From: Verrucomicrobiota bacterium
Lineage (GTDB): Bacteria; Verrucomicrobiota; Verrucomicrobiia; Opitutales; UBA953
Direction of reading: 5' to 3'
NCBI GenBank assembly: GCA_003569205.1
Contig: BGOK01000008.1
Coordinates: forward strand, 1-64,000
Length of the DNA stretch: 64,000 nucleotides
Shown here: piece by piece, positions 26,813 through 35,466 of the stretch
Layout: each line of letters begins with the position of its first letter
Numbering within the stretch: position 1 is the first letter of the stretch
Translations under genes and position numbers: made by a program
The notes under the pieces: generated by a model
Told to the model about the DNA's origin: nothing
Seen by the model: the letters and a program-made list of their open reading frames with translations, nothing else
Databases searched by the model: none

Positions 26813-27940
26813 ATGAGCACCAAGAAAATCCGTATCGCGCTGGCCGGCCTCGGCTTCGGCGCGGAGTTCATCCCGATCTACCTCGCCCACCCCAACGCGG
26901 AGATCGCCGCCATCTGCCAGCGCAACCCCGCCAAGCTGAAGGAAATCGGCGACCGCTACGGCATCGCCAAGCGCTACACGTCCTACGAGGAAATGCTCGC
27001 GGACCCTGAAATTGACGCGGTCCATATCAACACGCCGATTCCCGACCACGGTCGCCAGTCCATCGCCGCCCTCAAGGCCGGCAAGCACGTGGCCTGCACC
27101 GTCCCGATGGCTACCTCTATCGCGGAGTGCGAGGAGATTGTGAAATTAGTCAAGGCCACGGGCCTGCGCTACATGATGATGGAGACGGTAGTTTACGCGC
27201 GCGAATTCCTCTTCGTGAAGGAGCTGTACGACAACGGTGAACTCGGTCGTCTGCAGTTCCTCCAAGCCTCCCACCAACAGGACATGGAAGGCTGGCCCGG
27301 CTACTGGCCTGGCCTCCCGCCCATGTACTACGCCACGCATTGTGTCGGCCCGATGCTCGCACTCACCCAAGCTGACGCCGAGTATGTCTCGTGCTTCGGT
27401 TCTGGTCGCATCGCCGAGGAGATGATTCCGATCTACAACTCGCCCTTCGCGGTCGAGACGGCTCATATCAAGTTCCATAAGTCCGATGTCTCCGCGCGTA
27501 TCATCCGCTCGCTCTTCGATACGGCCCGCCAATACCGCGAGTCGATCGACGTCTACGGTTCCAAGAAGTCCTTTGAATGGCCGCTCGTCGAAGGCGAAGA
27601 GCCCGTCATTCACACGGCGAAGAAGGCTGAGCCGGAAATCCCGCAGAAGGTGAAGGTGCCTGACTACGCGCACCGCCTGCCGAAGGAAATCCAGCGCTTC
27701 ACGACCAAGGGCGTCTACGGTGAAGGCGAAGACCACTTGTCGTTCACGCAGGGCGGCGGCCACGGTGGCTCTCACCCGCACTTGGCAAACGAGTTCATCC
27801 AAGCCCTTCTCACCGGCCGCGAGCCATTCCCGAACGCGCGCCAATCCGCCAACTGGACCTGCACGGGCATCCTCGCCCACGAGTCCGCGATGGCCGGCGG
27901 CGAAATCCGTAAACTCCCCGCCTTCACGCTGCCAGGCTAA
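26813..27940 (+). CDS. Gfo/Idh/MocA-family oxidoreductase
   Basis: 375 residues. N-terminal Rossmann domain (about 5-125) with ALAGLGFGAEF and HINTPIPDHGRQSIAALKAGKHVACTV in two parts (VHINTPIPDHGRQS; AGKHVACTVPMA). The C-terminal domain is substrate-binding, with METVVYAREF and YATHCVGPM. Predicted cytosolic NAD(P)-dependent sugar dehydrogenase. Downstream of the MFS gene, so it may oxidise the imported sugar. Confidence 0.85.
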   Translation: MSTKKIRIALAGLGFGAEFIPIYLAHPNAEIAAICQRNPAKLKEIGDRYGIAKRYTSYEEMLADPEIDAVHINTPIPDHGRQSIAALKAGKHVACTVPMATSIAECEEIVKLVKATGLRYMMMETVVYAREFLFVKELYDNGELGRLQFLQASHQQDMEGWPGYWPGLPPMYYATHCVGPMLALTQADAEYVSCFGSGRIAEEMIPIYNSPFAVETAHIKFHKSDVSARIIRSLFDTARQYRESIDVYGSKKSFEWPLVEGEEPVIHTAKKAEPEIPQKVKVPDYAHRLPKEIQRFTTKGVYGEGEDHLSFTQGGGHGGSHPHLANEFIQALLTGREPFPNARQSANWTCTGILAHESAMAGGEIRKLPAFTLPG

Positions 27941-28242
27941 GCGGTTGGCGGTTGGCGGATAGGGAATGGCTCTGCCTTAAGATATCCATGGGTATCGGGT
28001 TGTGGGTTACGGGTATTGGGAAGTGCTGCGGCCTTTGGCCGCTTGTGCATACCTCGCATCCTTCCTGGTCCCCCTTTCAGTTTATGCCTAACCCTTGGTC
28101 TTTCAAATCTGTAATCCGTACTCGCCCCAGCCTTCTTCCCCTACCTTTGCACTTTTGCACAGGCCGAAGGCCGATTTGCACTTTTGCACCTGCCTTCCCC
28201 TCACGCACTCTGTACTCCGCTAGGGCAGCACACAGTGCTGTC
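27941..28242. repeat. Mosaic intergenic repeat block 1
   Basis: Between convergent genes. It begins with GCGGTTGGCGGATAGGGAAT, then a ~150-base unit (about 27,973-28,125) that recurs at 44,640-44,790 with a few differences, then GCACTTTTGCAC with a GGCCGAAGGCC hairpin, then a TAGGGCAGCAC/GTGCTGTCCTA hairpin. The open frame at 27,952-28,347 is repeat-derived. Confidence 0.8.
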
Positions 28243-28560
28243 CTAGCGCTGATTCATCCAAGAGAAGTCTGCGAACCAGAGCACGTAAGCGACGAAAGCG
28301 ACCCACAGAAAGGCTGTAACGAACACCACCCACGCCCAGGCGCGTAGGCCGCGCGAACCAGCCTCACCACGACTCGCCCAAAGAAACAAGGCGCTCGCCA
28401 CACCGGCGATCGGCACAGCGAGAAAGGTCTGCACCAAATGAATCGGGCGCTGACTCCAGCCGAAACGCTCGGCTAACCACAGCCAAGGCATGCAGGCGAT
28501 GACTAGGCTCGACGCAGCCAGGAAGACCCAGCGGTAATAATCTACGGCACGCCGCATCAT
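28243..28560 (-). CDS. Small multi-pass membrane protein
   Basis: 105 residues with three predicted membrane helices (about 10-27, 42-60, 74-96) and charged caps. No family recognised. It is flanked on both sides by repeat blocks and the open frame is covered end to end by plausible membrane-protein sequence, so it is probably real. Confidence 0.5.
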   Translation of the reverse strand: MMRRAVDYYRWVFLAASSLVIACMPWLWLAERFGWSQRPIHLVQTFLAVPIAGVASALFLWASRGEAGSRGLRAWAWVVFVTAFLWVAFVAYVLWFADFSWMNQR

Positions 28561-29264
28561 CGTCCGACCTTAGCCGCTGGCACCACTCCCGCAATCTCCG
28601 AGGCGTCCTACTTGCCTCTCGTGAGCAACGCTCGCGGGTAGGGGCAAGGCTCTGCCTTGCACTCCGTCACAGGAGGGCGCGGCGAAGCCACGCCCCTACC
28701 TGATGAAGGAAATAGTGGTTAGCGGTTGGCGGATAGGGATTGGCTCTACCTCGGGTAGGGTTGGCACTGCGTGCAACTTAGCTGCCTTGGGTAGGGACCG
28801 CACCACGTGCGGTCCTAATTGCCTCTCGCGAGCACGCTCGCGGGTAGGGGCAAGGCTTTGCCTTGCACTCCGCCTCAGGAGGGCGCGGCGAAGCCACGCC
28901 CCTACCTTTCTCCTTCCGCAATCTGTACTCTGTACTCCGTACTCGACTAGGGCAGCACGCAGTGCTGCCCCTACCCCTCGCGAGCTCCGCCCGCGCTCCA
29001 TAACCTTTCATTAACATTAATATCGAAATGACCTAGAATTCGGCTGAAACTTCCTCACCCCAGCCCTGTCTCCCCACCTAGGAGCCACCCCGCCCACGAC
29101 CCTGCCTTCCCTTCCGTTCCCCGGTCCCCCCTTTACCTCCCTTTGCTCTCTTAACTTTTCCACCTTTGCACAGGCCTCCGGCCGATTTGCACTTTTGCAC
29201 TGCTGCTAACTTCTTCCCCATCCCCGTTCCCCCACCCCCTATCCCCCATCCCCTTCTCCTTCCC
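28561..29264. repeat. Mosaic intergenic repeat block 2
   Basis: About 700 bases between divergent genes. Two copies of an ~85-base module (from about 28,612 and 28,817) each consist of three adjacent hairpins: CTCGCGAGC-AAC-GCTCGCGGG, GGGGCAAGG-CTCTG-CCTTGCACTCC, and GGGCGCGGC-GAA-GCCACGCCC. Around them are TAGGGACCGCAC/GTGCGGTCCTA, TGTACTC tandem runs, TAGGGCAGCAC/GTGCTGCCCCTA and GCACTTTTGCAC units. The promoter of the next gene must lie inside or beside these. Confidence 0.85.
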
Positions 29265-32200
29265 ATGCCCCGCCTCACGCTCCTCGCCGCCGCCTGCCTC
29301 GCCGTACTCTCGGCACCCGTCTCCACGTTCGCTGAAGCCCAGTGGATTTGGACCGCTAAGAATAACGTGACCAACCAGCAAACGTGGGCCCGCACGGTCA
29401 TCGACCTTAAGGAGGTCCCGACGAAGGCCGTGTTGCTCGCCTCCGCCGACAACCACATCGAGGTGTGGGTCAATGGTCAGCCCGCCGGTAAATCCGATGA
29501 GTGGGCCGAAGCCGCCCAGACCGATGTCACCAAGTTCCTGAAGCCCGGCCGTAACACCATCTCCGTCCTCGCCCGCAATGATGGCGGCATCGCCGCCCTC
29601 GTCGTTCGCTTGGCGTCCGGCAAACTCATCCTCAGCGAATCCAACGCCGCTTGGCGCGTGACCAATGCGAAGCCCGACGCGAAATGGCAGACGGCCGAGT
29701 TCGACGACGCGAAGTGGGAAAAGGCTACCGTGGTCAAGCCGCTCGGCGAAGAGCCGTGGGGTAATGTCTTTGGCGGCGCTGCTGGTAAAACGGCTGGCGC
29801 CGGTAAGCGCGGCTCTGCTGGCTCTGTCGCCGCACCCGAGTCGCTCATTCTCCAGCCGGGCTTCAAGGCCGAGCTCCTCTACACCGTCCCGAAGTCCGAA
29901 CAGGGCTCCTGGGTCAGCCTCGCGGTCACGCCCACCGGCGATCTCGTTGCCGGCGACCAAGGCGGCGTGCTCTGGCATGTGTCCCTCAAGGACCCCACCA
30001 AGCAGACCATCACTAAAATCGACACGAAGGCCATCGGTTGCCACGGGCTGCTCTTCGCCCACGGCGCGCTCTACGCGTGCACCAGCGAAAAGGGCAAGGG
30101 CGACATCTGGCGCCTCCGCGACGTCAAGGGCGACGGCTCCTACGCTGAACAGACTTTGATTCGGTCCCTCAAGGGCTCCGGCGAACACGGCCCCCACCAA
30201 CTAGTGCTCGACCGCGATGGCTCGATCCTCGTGGTCGGCGGTAACCACACCAAGTTGCCCGACGATGAAAAGGCCGGCGCTCCCGTTAAGCGTTACGACG
30301 AAGATGACTTGCTGAAGAAGTTCGAAGACGCCAACGGCCACGCTTCTGGTATTAAAGCCGTCGGCGGCTGGATCGCCCGCATGGATAAGGACGGTAAGGA
30401 TTGGGTCCGCGTGACGGCGTCCTTCCGCAATCCCTACGACTGTTCCGTAGCCCCCGACGGCGATATCTTCTCCTACGATTCTGACATGGAATGGGACATG
30501 GGTGCCCCGTGGTACCGTCCGACGCGTATCTACCTGTGCACGCCCGGTGGCGAGCTGGGCTGGCGCTCCGGTGCCAGCAATAACACGCTCGCGACGCTCG
30601 ACATGCAGCCCGCACTGGTCGACGTGGGCCCCGGTTCCCCCACTGGCACGGCCATGGGCACGGGTGCTAAATTCCCCGCCGCTTACCAACGCGCGTTCTT
30701 CGCCTGCGATTGGACCTTCGCCACGCTCTATGCGATTCACCTGACACCCGAAGGCGGCGGCTGGAAGGCCCGCAAGGAGGTCTTCGCCGCTGGTCGTCCG
30801 TTCTCCGTGACCGATGTCGTCATCCGCCCGCAAGACGGCCACATGTACGTCACCATCGGTGGCCGCGGTGGCCAGTCCGCCCTCTACCGCATCACCTACC
30901 AAGGCACGGAATCCACGGCGCCCGCCGGATGGTTCCCAGCGACACCTGAACAGAAGCTGCGCCGTGAACTCGAAGCCCTTCGCGACGTCGCACCTTCCGC
31001 TGCCGCCCTTGCTAAGGCTTGGCCGCTCATGGGTCACCCTGATCTCTGGGTCCGCTACGCCGCCCGCATCGCGGTCGAACACCAACCCGTCGCCTCTTGG
31101 CGCGCCCAAGTGAAGGCCGACGCCAACATCGACCTCGCGCTCAATGCCGCAGTGGCCCTCGCCCGTTGTGGCACCAAGGATGACCTGTCCGCCATCGTTG
31201 CCGCCGCCGATGCGGCCGCCAAGTCCAAGGAACTGCGCCAGCAGCAGGACCGTCAGCGCGTCTTCCAGATCGCATTCTCGCGGCATGGACGCCCTGACGA
31301 CGCCACCGCGGGCCGTCTCGGCAAGGACGCCGCCGTCCGCCTACCGTCGGGCAACGATGCCTACGATCGACAGCTTGCCCAGCTCGCCATCTTCCTCGGT
31401 GAACCATCCGCCCCCGCCCGCGTGCTCCAAGCCATGAAGGTCGCCCAGGCAGGTCCGGCCGTCATCGCCGACCCCGAGATCCTCGCCCGCCACCCAGGCT
31501 ACGCCAAGGACGCCACCGCCGCCATGGCCGTGACGCCATCGTCGACGCGCATCGGCCTCGCCATCTACTTGTGTCGCGCAACCGTCGGTTGGACGCCTAA
31601 CCTCCGTAAAGAGTTCTTCGGCTTCCTCGATGAGCTGAGCCTCGCCCAAGGCGGCAATTCGCTCAAGGGCTTCGTCCGCAATATCCGCAAGGAGGCCGTG
31701 GCGATGGTACCCGCCGCGGAACGCGCCGCCTTCGAGGCCAGCACGCCCGTGGTTAAAGCCACGCCGATTCCCGCCGCCCAAGGTCCGGGTCGCCTGTGGA
31801 CTCACGCCGAGGCCCTCAAGGCTTGGGAAAACGGCAAGGCCCAAGGCACCCTGGATTTCGCCAATGGCCAGAAGATGTTCGCCGCGGCGCTCTGCTCGCA
31901 GTGCCACCGCATGGGTGGGGCCGGCGGCGCGCAAGGCCCCGACCTCACGGGCCTCGGCGTCCGCACCGCCGCCGCCGACATGCTGACGAGCATCACGCAG
32001 CCCAGCGCGGTGGTGTCCGATCAATACGCCAATTCCGAAATCTCCCGCGTCGATGGTGGTAAGACGATTGGCCGTATCCTCAACGAGGAAGGCGATAAGC
32101 TGCAACTCGCCGTCAGCGCTTTCGACCCCTCCATCCAAATCAGCGTCAACCGCTCCGACATCCTGGCCATCGACCGCTCCACGGTCAGCCCGATGCCCGC

Positions 32201-32297
32201 CGGCTTGCTCAACTCGCTCAACGAACAGGAAGTGGCCAACCTCATGGCCTACCTACTCTCTGGCGGTAGCGCACAGGATAAGGTTTACACGAAGTAA
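29265..32297 (+). CDS. Secreted propeller/HEAT/cytochrome c protein (PVC type), second copy
   Basis: 1,010 residues from the ATG at 29,265, which gives a good signal peptide; the longer frame starts in repeat DNA. Domain order: a galactose-binding-like beta-sandwich (about 25-165, QWIWTAKNN, IEVWVNGQPAGKSDEW), a propeller (about 195-590, including QLVLDRDGSILVVGGNH), HEAT-like repeats (about 600-860) and a C-terminal haem domain with CSQCH and GAQGPDLTGLGVR. It differs from the 14,300 paralogue by the extra N-terminal sugar-binding-like domain. Probably a periplasmic oxidoreductase for saccharides. Confidence 0.85.
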   Translation: MPRLTLLAAACLAVLSAPVSTFAEAQWIWTAKNNVTNQQTWARTVIDLKEVPTKAVLLASADNHIEVWVNGQPAGKSDEWAEAAQTDVTKFLKPGRNTISVLARNDGGIAALVVRLASGKLILSESNAAWRVTNAKPDAKWQTAEFDDAKWEKATVVKPLGEEPWGNVFGGAAGKTAGAGKRGSAGSVAAPESLILQPGFKAELLYTVPKSEQGSWVSLAVTPTGDLVAGDQGGVLWHVSLKDPTKQTITKIDTKAIGCHGLLFAHGALYACTSEKGKGDIWRLRDVKGDGSYAEQTLIRSLKGSGEHGPHQLVLDRDGSILVVGGNHTKLPDDEKAGAPVKRYDEDDLLKKFEDANGHASGIKAVGGWIARMDKDGKDWVRVTASFRNPYDCSVAPDGDIFSYDSDMEWDMGAPWYRPTRIYLCTPGGELGWRSGASNNTLATLDMQPALVDVGPGSPTGTAMGTGAKFPAAYQRAFFACDWTFATLYAIHLTPEGGGWKARKEVFAAGRPFSVTDVVIRPQDGHMYVTIGGRGGQSALYRITYQGTESTAPAGWFPATPEQKLRRELEALRDVAPSAAALAKAWPLMGHPDLWVRYAARIAVEHQPVASWRAQVKADANIDLALNAAVALARCGTKDDLSAIVAAADAAAKSKELRQQQDRQRVFQIAFSRHGRPDDATAGRLGKDAAVRLPSGNDAYDRQLAQLAIFLGEPSAPARVLQAMKVAQAGPAVIADPEILARHPGYAKDATAAMAVTPSSTRIGLAIYLCRATVGWTPNLRKEFFGFLDELSLAQGGNSLKGFVRNIRKEAVAMVPAAERAAFEASTPVVKATPIPAAQGPGRLWTHAEALKAWENGKAQGTLDFANGQKMFAAALCSQCHRMGGAGGAQGPDLTGLGVRTAAADMLTSITQPSAVVSDQYANSEISRVDGGKTIGRILNEEGDKLQLAVSAFDPSIQISVNRSDILAIDRSTVSPMPAGLLNSLNEQEVANLMAYLLSGGSAQDKVYTK

Positions 32298-32339
32298 CGT
32301 CGGGATTTCTGGGCAGCGGTCACGTTACCCAGCCGAGCC

Positions 32340-33527
32340 TTACCAAAGGACCGGCTGGGTCACGCCGATGTTGCGCTGCACTTCGGGGTCAGTGGGATCA
32401 GCGGGTAACTTCTTCCATAGCTCCAGATAGGTCGCCTCGCCGAACTGGCGGCCCGCCAAGAGGAGGCTGGGCTGACGCGCGGGCCAACCTTCCCACGCCT
32501 GGATGTCCGGCTTGAGGGTCCACTTGGATTTATCGGCTAAAAAAGGGTAAAGGAAGGCGACGGCTTTCCGAATGCCACGGCCATCGGGCAAGGTGTAGAG
32601 CCAAAGGTTATCCTCCTTGGTTGAGAGGACCTGACAAAGGAGGACCATGTTATCCAACTGGAAGATCGAGTAGCCGTAGGGTTTAGTGCGCGCGAGCTCG
32701 AGCGGGAAGCCACCATCCAAGCCCATCTGCTTGGCCACAAAGACTTCTTTGTACTGCCGCTCTTCCGACAAGCTGCGAGCTTCGCTTGGTCGCCAATGAA
32801 ATCCGCGTAGACGGCGAGTTGGAGATAGAAGGCAAACGCGTGGTTGTTCTTCGCGGCGGCCTCTTCTTGCCGTCTTGCTGGTGACCATCCACTCCGCCAA
32901 CTCACGGAACCACCCCGCGTAAGTCCTGGGCAAGGCCTGTGGAAAAGGCCGGCGAGCGCTCCAAGGCCTTCACGGACGCAGGAATCTCAATCAGATGAAG
33001 GGCGTCGATGATGCCGATACCACGACCCGGGGAGACGCCCGGAACAGCCTGCGCAAAATTAAGATGCGGGTTCATACGCAGCTTCGTATCCAAGAAGAAA
33101 CACGGATGAGCTCGGCGGCCTTGGTCGCGTATTTTTCGTCCCCAGTGATTTTATAGGCGGCGGCCAGAGCCGCGACCGAATCACGCAAGGTCTTCACGAC
33201 GAGGCGGTGCTGACTGAAGTTCTCCGGGTTAGTCTCCCCGTCGCGCCGGATGTACGGTAGGCCATTCGGCTTACTGGCGTCGGGCCACCAATAGTCGCCG
33301 TTAGAATAGAAGTCGTTCACGCCGCCTTCACTCAGTTTCGCCGGGAAGGCGGTGATGCTCAGCGGCGCTTGCGCCAAGGCCTTCGCGGCAGCCTTTAGGA
33401 TGCGCTCGCGATCAATCATCGCGACATCCACGGCAACCGACGGCGCTACGACCGGCGAGACGGACTCCGCAGCGGAGGCCGTGACGGCGAGTAAGACGAA
33501 AAGGGCGAGACGTGCATACAGGCTCAT
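32340..33527 (-). pseudogene. Alginate-lyase-like gene with several frame breaks
   Basis: The pieces together read as one secreted alginate-lyase-family protein of about 395 residues: signal peptide, NGDYWWPDASKPNGLPYIRR, NPHLNFAQAVPGVSPGRG, AAAKNNHAFAFYLQL, LARTKPYGYSIFQLDNM, LPDGRGIRKAVAFLYPF and QAWEGWPARQPSLL. They lie in changing frames. Breaks map to AAA at 33,098-33,100 (one base short), CCCC at 32,913-32,916 (one extra), about 32,862-32,882 (two short) and about 32,765-32,775. All fall within 340 bases at short runs; the flanks are intact. This is a decaying gene or a stretch of poor consensus. Confidence 0.8.
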
Positions 33528-33635
33528 AGGGTTAGCCCATTAGCCTGTATCCGCCTTTGGCTTTCAACCCCAGACCCCTTAATCTACCTTAAGAAAAGCC
33601 CGTCGATACTCACTTTTCTTCCCTACCCTCGGGCG

Positions 33636-34583
33636 TCACTTGCCGCGTCCGGCCATTTGCACCGCCGCCTTCCCGAGGGCATCGCCCACGAGGAAATAGG
33701 TCTCGGCGTTACCAAACTCATGATGGCCATGGCTCGGGTTCGGGGAGTCTGCGGGCTTCCGAACAAAATCACGCGTGGGTACAAACACAACGGTGTCCTT
33801 GAACTCCGGCATTAGCGCGACATTAGCCTGCGCCTGACGCAGCGCAGTCCATTCCTTCGGGGCATCGACCCAGGGGCCGGTGAGTTCGCCAATGATGACC
33901 GGTAATTTCGGGGCGTTTAACTCTTTCCGGACATCGCGGATTAAGTGCGCGAGGTTCTGTTCATATTCTGGCACCGCTGTTTTCGGGTTCACACCATCGT
34001 TCCAGCCCTGATACCAGATGAACCCTGCGAGCTCGACCGGCGAGCCATCGTAGGACGGAAAATCTTTCTTCAGGTCGGCCAAGGCGGCACGTACCTCGGT
34101 AAGCATCTTAACGTAATACGGGCCGACGACTCCGCCGGCGCTGGGCGGACGAAAATCACGGAAGAGGCTCTTGCCACCCCAAGCCGTCTTGATGAGCAAG
34201 ACCTGATCGCGCGAGGCTTCCCCCACGACATGACCAAACTGAAGCTCCGGCCCGAAGTGATGCTTGTCGCCGTACACCGCATACCCCACGGACAGCTCGC
34301 CGATTAGGAGCGGCTGCTTCTCGCGCTGATAACGGATCCACACATCTTTCCGAACGATCCAGCTACCATCCTTCGCGCGGAGATGCGCGTAGCGTTCGGC
34401 GTTCGCCGGACGGGCCATCACCTCGACCAAGGTGCCGCGCCCTTCGTTGTAATTCTTACCGGTCAGGTCGACGACCGATTGCCCTTCCATATTGGACTGA
34501 CCGGCCAAGATATAGACCTGCAACGCTTTCGCCGAAGCGACGGAGGCGGCTAGACCAAACAGTGCGAGCAGGGGTAATCTCAT
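33636..34583 (-). CDS. Sialate O-acetylesterase-type (SASA) esterase
   Basis: 315 residues with a signal peptide. The serine of AGQSNMEG is the SASA-family nucleophile; IWYQGWNDG and PNPSHGHHEFGN hold the other family blocks with the likely catalytic Asp/His. Secreted deacetylase acting on acetylated polysaccharides. It lies upstream of the broken alginate-lyase gene on the same strand; together they suggest a polysaccharide-degradation locus. Confidence 0.88.
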   Translation of the reverse strand: MRLPLLALFGLAASVASAKALQVYILAGQSNMEGQSVVDLTGKNYNEGRGTLVEVMARPANAERYAHLRAKDGSWIVRKDVWIRYQREKQPLLIGELSVGYAVYGDKHHFGPELQFGHVVGEASRDQVLLIKTAWGGKSLFRDFRPPSAGGVVGPYYVKMLTEVRAALADLKKDFPSYDGSPVELAGFIWYQGWNDGVNPKTAVPEYEQNLAHLIRDVRKELNAPKLPVIIGELTGPWVDAPKEWTALRQAQANVALMPEFKDTVVFVPTRDFVRKPADSPNPSHGHHEFGNAETYFLVGDALGKAAVQMAGRGK

Positions 34584-34735
34584 CCCGCTTTTTTAGCCCA
34601 CTACGCTCAGCCTGCAATCCCGCGCTCGCGGGCGGCCCACCGCCAGAAACGCCGTAAAAGCCTTGGTTTAAGCCAGGCCGGGCAGTTTCCGCTTGCCCGC
34701 CTCCGCCGTAATCGCTTCCTCAACAGTCCTGGTTA

Positions 34736-34823
34736 GGAGGGGTGGCAGAGTGGTCGATTGCGTCTGATTCGAAATCAGATGAACCGCAAGGTTCCGGGGG
34801 TTCGAATCCCTTCCCCTCCGCCA
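34736..34823 (+). tRNA. tRNA-Ser (anticodon CGA)
   Basis: Acceptor GGAGGGG/CCCCTCC, anticodon stem TCTGA/TCAGA with loop TTCGAAA (anticodon CGA), a long variable arm and T-arm GGGGG TTCGAAT CCCTT typical of class II serine tRNAs. Discriminator G and encoded CCA at 34,821-34,823. Reads UCG codons. Its 3' end is duplicated twice downstream. Confidence 0.96.
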
Positions 34824-35066
34824 GGAAAATTTGAAGGGATGAGAACCCTTGGGTTCGGTGAGCCCGCATGGGCGAACAGGCGATCCGCAGGATCGGGACG
34901 AAGTCCCGGAGCGAAGCGCAGTCAATCCCTTCCCCTCCGCCAGGAAACTTTGAAGGGATGAGAACCCTTGGGTTCGGTGAGCCCGTATGGGCGAACAGGC
35001 AATCCGCAGGATTGGGGCGTCAGCCCCAAGCGTAGCGCAGTCAATCCCTTCCCCTCCGCCAGGAAA
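34805..35066 (+). repeat. Tandem 119-base repeats carrying the tRNA-Ser 3' end
   Basis: The tRNA 3' segment AATCCCTTCCCCTCCGCCAG starts at 34,805 in the tRNA and again at 34,924 and 35,043, exactly 119 bases apart each time. The two intervening units are near-identical and contain GATGAGAACCCTTGGGTTCG and GTGAGCCCGCATGGGCGAAC hairpins. Differences are mostly paired changes within stems, for example GATCCGCAGGATC versus AATCCGCAGGATT. The pattern recalls repeated insertion at a tRNA end. Confidence 0.9.
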
Positions 35067-35466
35067 ATTTAACGTACGAGAGTATAGAGTTTCGAGTATA
35101 GAGTATAGGCGTAGAAACCAGCCGAAGGGTTGAGAGGACTCGTTGAGTCGAGGTAGGGTTGGCACTGCGTGCCAACCTAGCTGCCTCTCGCAAATAACGC
35201 TCGCGGGTAGGGGCAAGGCTCTGCCTTGCACTCCGCAACAGGAGGACGCGGCGAAGCCACGCCCCTACCGAATGAAGGAAATAGCGGCTGGCGGTTGGCG
35301 GATAGGGAATGCAGTGCCTCCCCAGGTCGGTACGCAGTCCCGACCCTACCCGATACAACCGCAGCCTTCCACTCTCGCCTTTGCACTTTTGCACCGGCCG
35401 CAGGCCAGTTTGCACTTTTGCACTTTTCTGTCGCCCCTGTACTCCTCGCGGGCTTCGCCCGCGCCC
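35067..35466. repeat. Mosaic intergenic repeat block 3
   Basis: Contains the TAGGGTTGGCAC/GTGCCAACCTA hairpin (about 35,153), the three-hairpin ~85-base module (about 35,181-35,269), ATGAAGGAAATAGCGG with GCGGTTGGCGGATAGGGAAT, and two GCACTTTTGCAC units around a GGCCGCAGGCC hairpin. It ends with a CGCGGGC/GCCCGCG hairpin beside the vWA gene stop. Confidence 0.8.

Noticed and set aside
27952-28347. 131-residue plus-strand frame
   Set aside because: Made of the dispersed ~150-base repeat (also at 44,640) and hairpins; the same peptide appears only because the DNA repeat is copied.
28561-29264. Repeated hairpins considered as a CRISPR array
   Set aside because: Units differ in sequence and length, spacers are not regular, and no cas genes are present in the window.
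29151-32138. Three long minus-strand frames opposite the second cytochrome protein
   Set aside because: All are covered by a well-supported plus-strand gene and show antisense-type composition.
34668-35231. 187-residue minus-strand open frame reading WRRGRDSNPR twice
   Set aside because: It is the antisense of tRNA-Ser(CGA) and its repeated 3' ends. This kind of frame is a well-known false annotation.
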